Shown here piece by piece: positions 6,098 through 6,508 of a stretch of 6,508 nt of DNA. Each line of letters begins with the position of its first letter. Position 1 is the first letter of the stretch. The notes under the pieces are model-generated. The model had not been told where the DNA came from. It did not search any database and saw only the letters and a list, made by a program, of their open reading frames with translations. Location: positions 1-6,508 of the forward strand of contig DRLW01000109.1 in the NCBI GenBank assembly GCA_011375275.1, in the 5' to 3' direction. Source of the stretch: Bacteroidota bacterium. GTDB taxonomy: Bacteria; Zhuqueibacterota; Zhuqueibacteria; Zhuqueibacterales; Geothermadaptataceae. Position numbers and translations under genes: made by a program.

Positions 6098-6127
6098 TTG
6101 CTTTTCTTGAGATGAATGTGATATTAT
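6098..6127 (+). promoter_or_regulatory. Weak candidate promoter of the last gene
   Basis: TTGCTT (6098-6103) is followed after 18 nt by TATTAT (6122-6127), which matches TATAAT at 5 of 6 positions; the -35 matches at only 3 of 6. It lies in the most AT-rich part of the gap, about 100 nt before the start codon, and downstream of the terminator, where a new promoter is expected. Confidence 0.25.
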
Positions 6128-6217
6128 TTGGCGTTAATTCCGCCCCCATCCTACGATTCCGGCCAGATAATAATCTTTCAGAGACATTCCACGGGGGATA
6201 TCTCAGTCCACTTTTCC

Positions 6218-6224
6218 AGGAGGG
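6218..6224 (+). promoter_or_regulatory. Ribosome binding site of the last gene
   Basis: AGGAGGG lies 5 nt before the ATG at 6230. It is a near-perfect Shine-Dalgarno sequence and, with the signal peptide that begins there, decides the start. Confidence 0.8.
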
Positions 6225-6229
6225 TGATA

Positions 6230-6508
6230 ATGAAATTGACAAAAGCAGCTCTGATCATCTTATGTGCCTGTACCGGCCCGCTGACAGCTCAGAGTTATCT
6301 TTCGGGCACGGTTTATCGCGCTGACGGCAAAACGCCGGTCCAGGCAGATATCGTGCTCACATCTATCGACGGGCAGGCTGGTTGGAATGAACTTCAGGCA
6401 GTGAAGGCATCGCCTGACGGTACGTTTTCTCTCACTGTGGAGAAACCGGGCACGTATCGGTTGTGGGTATGCATGCCGGATCATTTTGCGAAATCCGTCC
6501 CCCTCGTC
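6230..6508 (+). CDS. Exported protein with carboxypeptidase-regulatory-like N-terminal domain (cut by window edge)
   Basis: Only the first 93 codons are in the window and the frame is open to the edge. Residues 1-20 are a signal peptide (two Lys, hydrophobic core ALIILCACTG) with a likely cut after LTA. The mature part begins QSYLSGTVYRADGKTPV, then a strand DIVLTSIDG, and later SPDGTFSLTVEKPGTYRLWVCMPDHF. The G-x-V...G...P-V start and the DGTFSLTV...PGTYRLWV strand pair fit the CarboxypepD_reg / starch-binding-like beta-sandwich found at the N-terminus of many exported FCB proteins. What follows is outside, so the function of the whole protein is unknown; such domains precede TonB-dependent receptors, peptidases and TlpA-like oxidoreductases. 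The Cys in LCAC of the signal peptide is not in a good lipobox. It lies after a terminator, so it is probably transcribed on its own. Confidence 0.82.
   Translation, partial: MKLTKAALIILCACTGPLTAQSYLSGTVYRADGKTPVQADIVLTSIDGQAGWNELQAVKASPDGTFSLTVEKPGTYRLWVCMPDHFAKSVPLV

Larger units (their letters stand above)
5700..6229. other. Intergenic region between the large secreted protein and the last gene
   Basis: This 530-bp stretch has no credible gene. From left to right it holds the stop-codon stem-loop, a 128-nt 3' untranslated stretch containing a 13-codon mini-ORF (5749-5790) with an SD-like AGGAGG 12 nt before its ATG, the intrinsic terminator, the MITE-like element, and an AT-rich stretch (6061-6180) that probably contains the promoter of the downstream gene. 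Confidence 0.7.

Noticed and set aside
6055..6324. Plus-strand open frame overlapping the last gene
   Set aside because: It starts inside the MITE-like repeat arm and runs out of frame through the signal peptide of the last gene, which has a far better ribosome binding site.

Overview
The window looks like chromosomal DNA from a Gram-negative bacterium of the Fibrobacteres-Chlorobi-Bacteroidetes (FCB) superphylum or an allied candidate phylum such as Calditrichota, KSB1 or Ignavibacteria. The main evidence is the C-terminus of the largest protein. It carries a YPNPFNP motif followed by a FlgD-like beta module, the usual type A sorting domain of type IX secretion (T9SS) cargo in those groups. 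The phylum is an inference; nothing here fixes a species.

Layout. Positions 1-851 (minus strand) hold the first 283 codons of a divergent YchF/DUF933-family P-loop NTPase, cut by the left window edge. Positions 852-1305 are a divergent intergenic region. It holds a good sigma-70-like promoter for the NTPase gene with a GTGCAC dyad in its spacer, and, close to the next gene, a 9-bp stem-loop. Positions 1306-2136 (plus) encode a 276-aa exported protein with a CsgG/TolB-N-like domain, a conserved-looking Cys pair and a C-terminal membrane segment. After an 86-nt gap with a strong ribosome binding site, positions 2223-5699 encode a 1158-aa modular secreted protein: signal peptide, Ig-like domain, two ASH-like domains, three Ig-like modules, an internally duplicated beta domain, another beta domain and the T9SS sorting domain. 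Positions 5700-6229 are non-coding. They hold a near-ideal intrinsic terminator, then a 145-bp MITE-like element with perfect 14-bp terminal inverted repeats enclosing nested palindromes. Positions 6230-6508 start another exported protein, cut by the right edge, with a carboxypeptidase-regulatory-like N-terminal domain.

How it fits together. The CsgG-like gene and the large surface protein are co-directional, closely spaced and end at one clear terminator, so they are probably an operon. A reasonable guess is that the membrane-anchored periplasmic protein assists, senses or organises the envelope in which the large T9SS cargo is displayed; nothing in the sequence proves a direct interaction. 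The NTPase is a divergently transcribed housekeeping-type gene and probably unrelated. The last gene is separated by the terminator and the repeat element and is probably its own unit. I see no CRISPR array, RNA gene, defence system or complete transposase. The least explained items are the CsgG-like/T9SS-cargo pair, the duplicated beta domain inside the cargo protein, the GTGCAC dyad and the MITE-like element.
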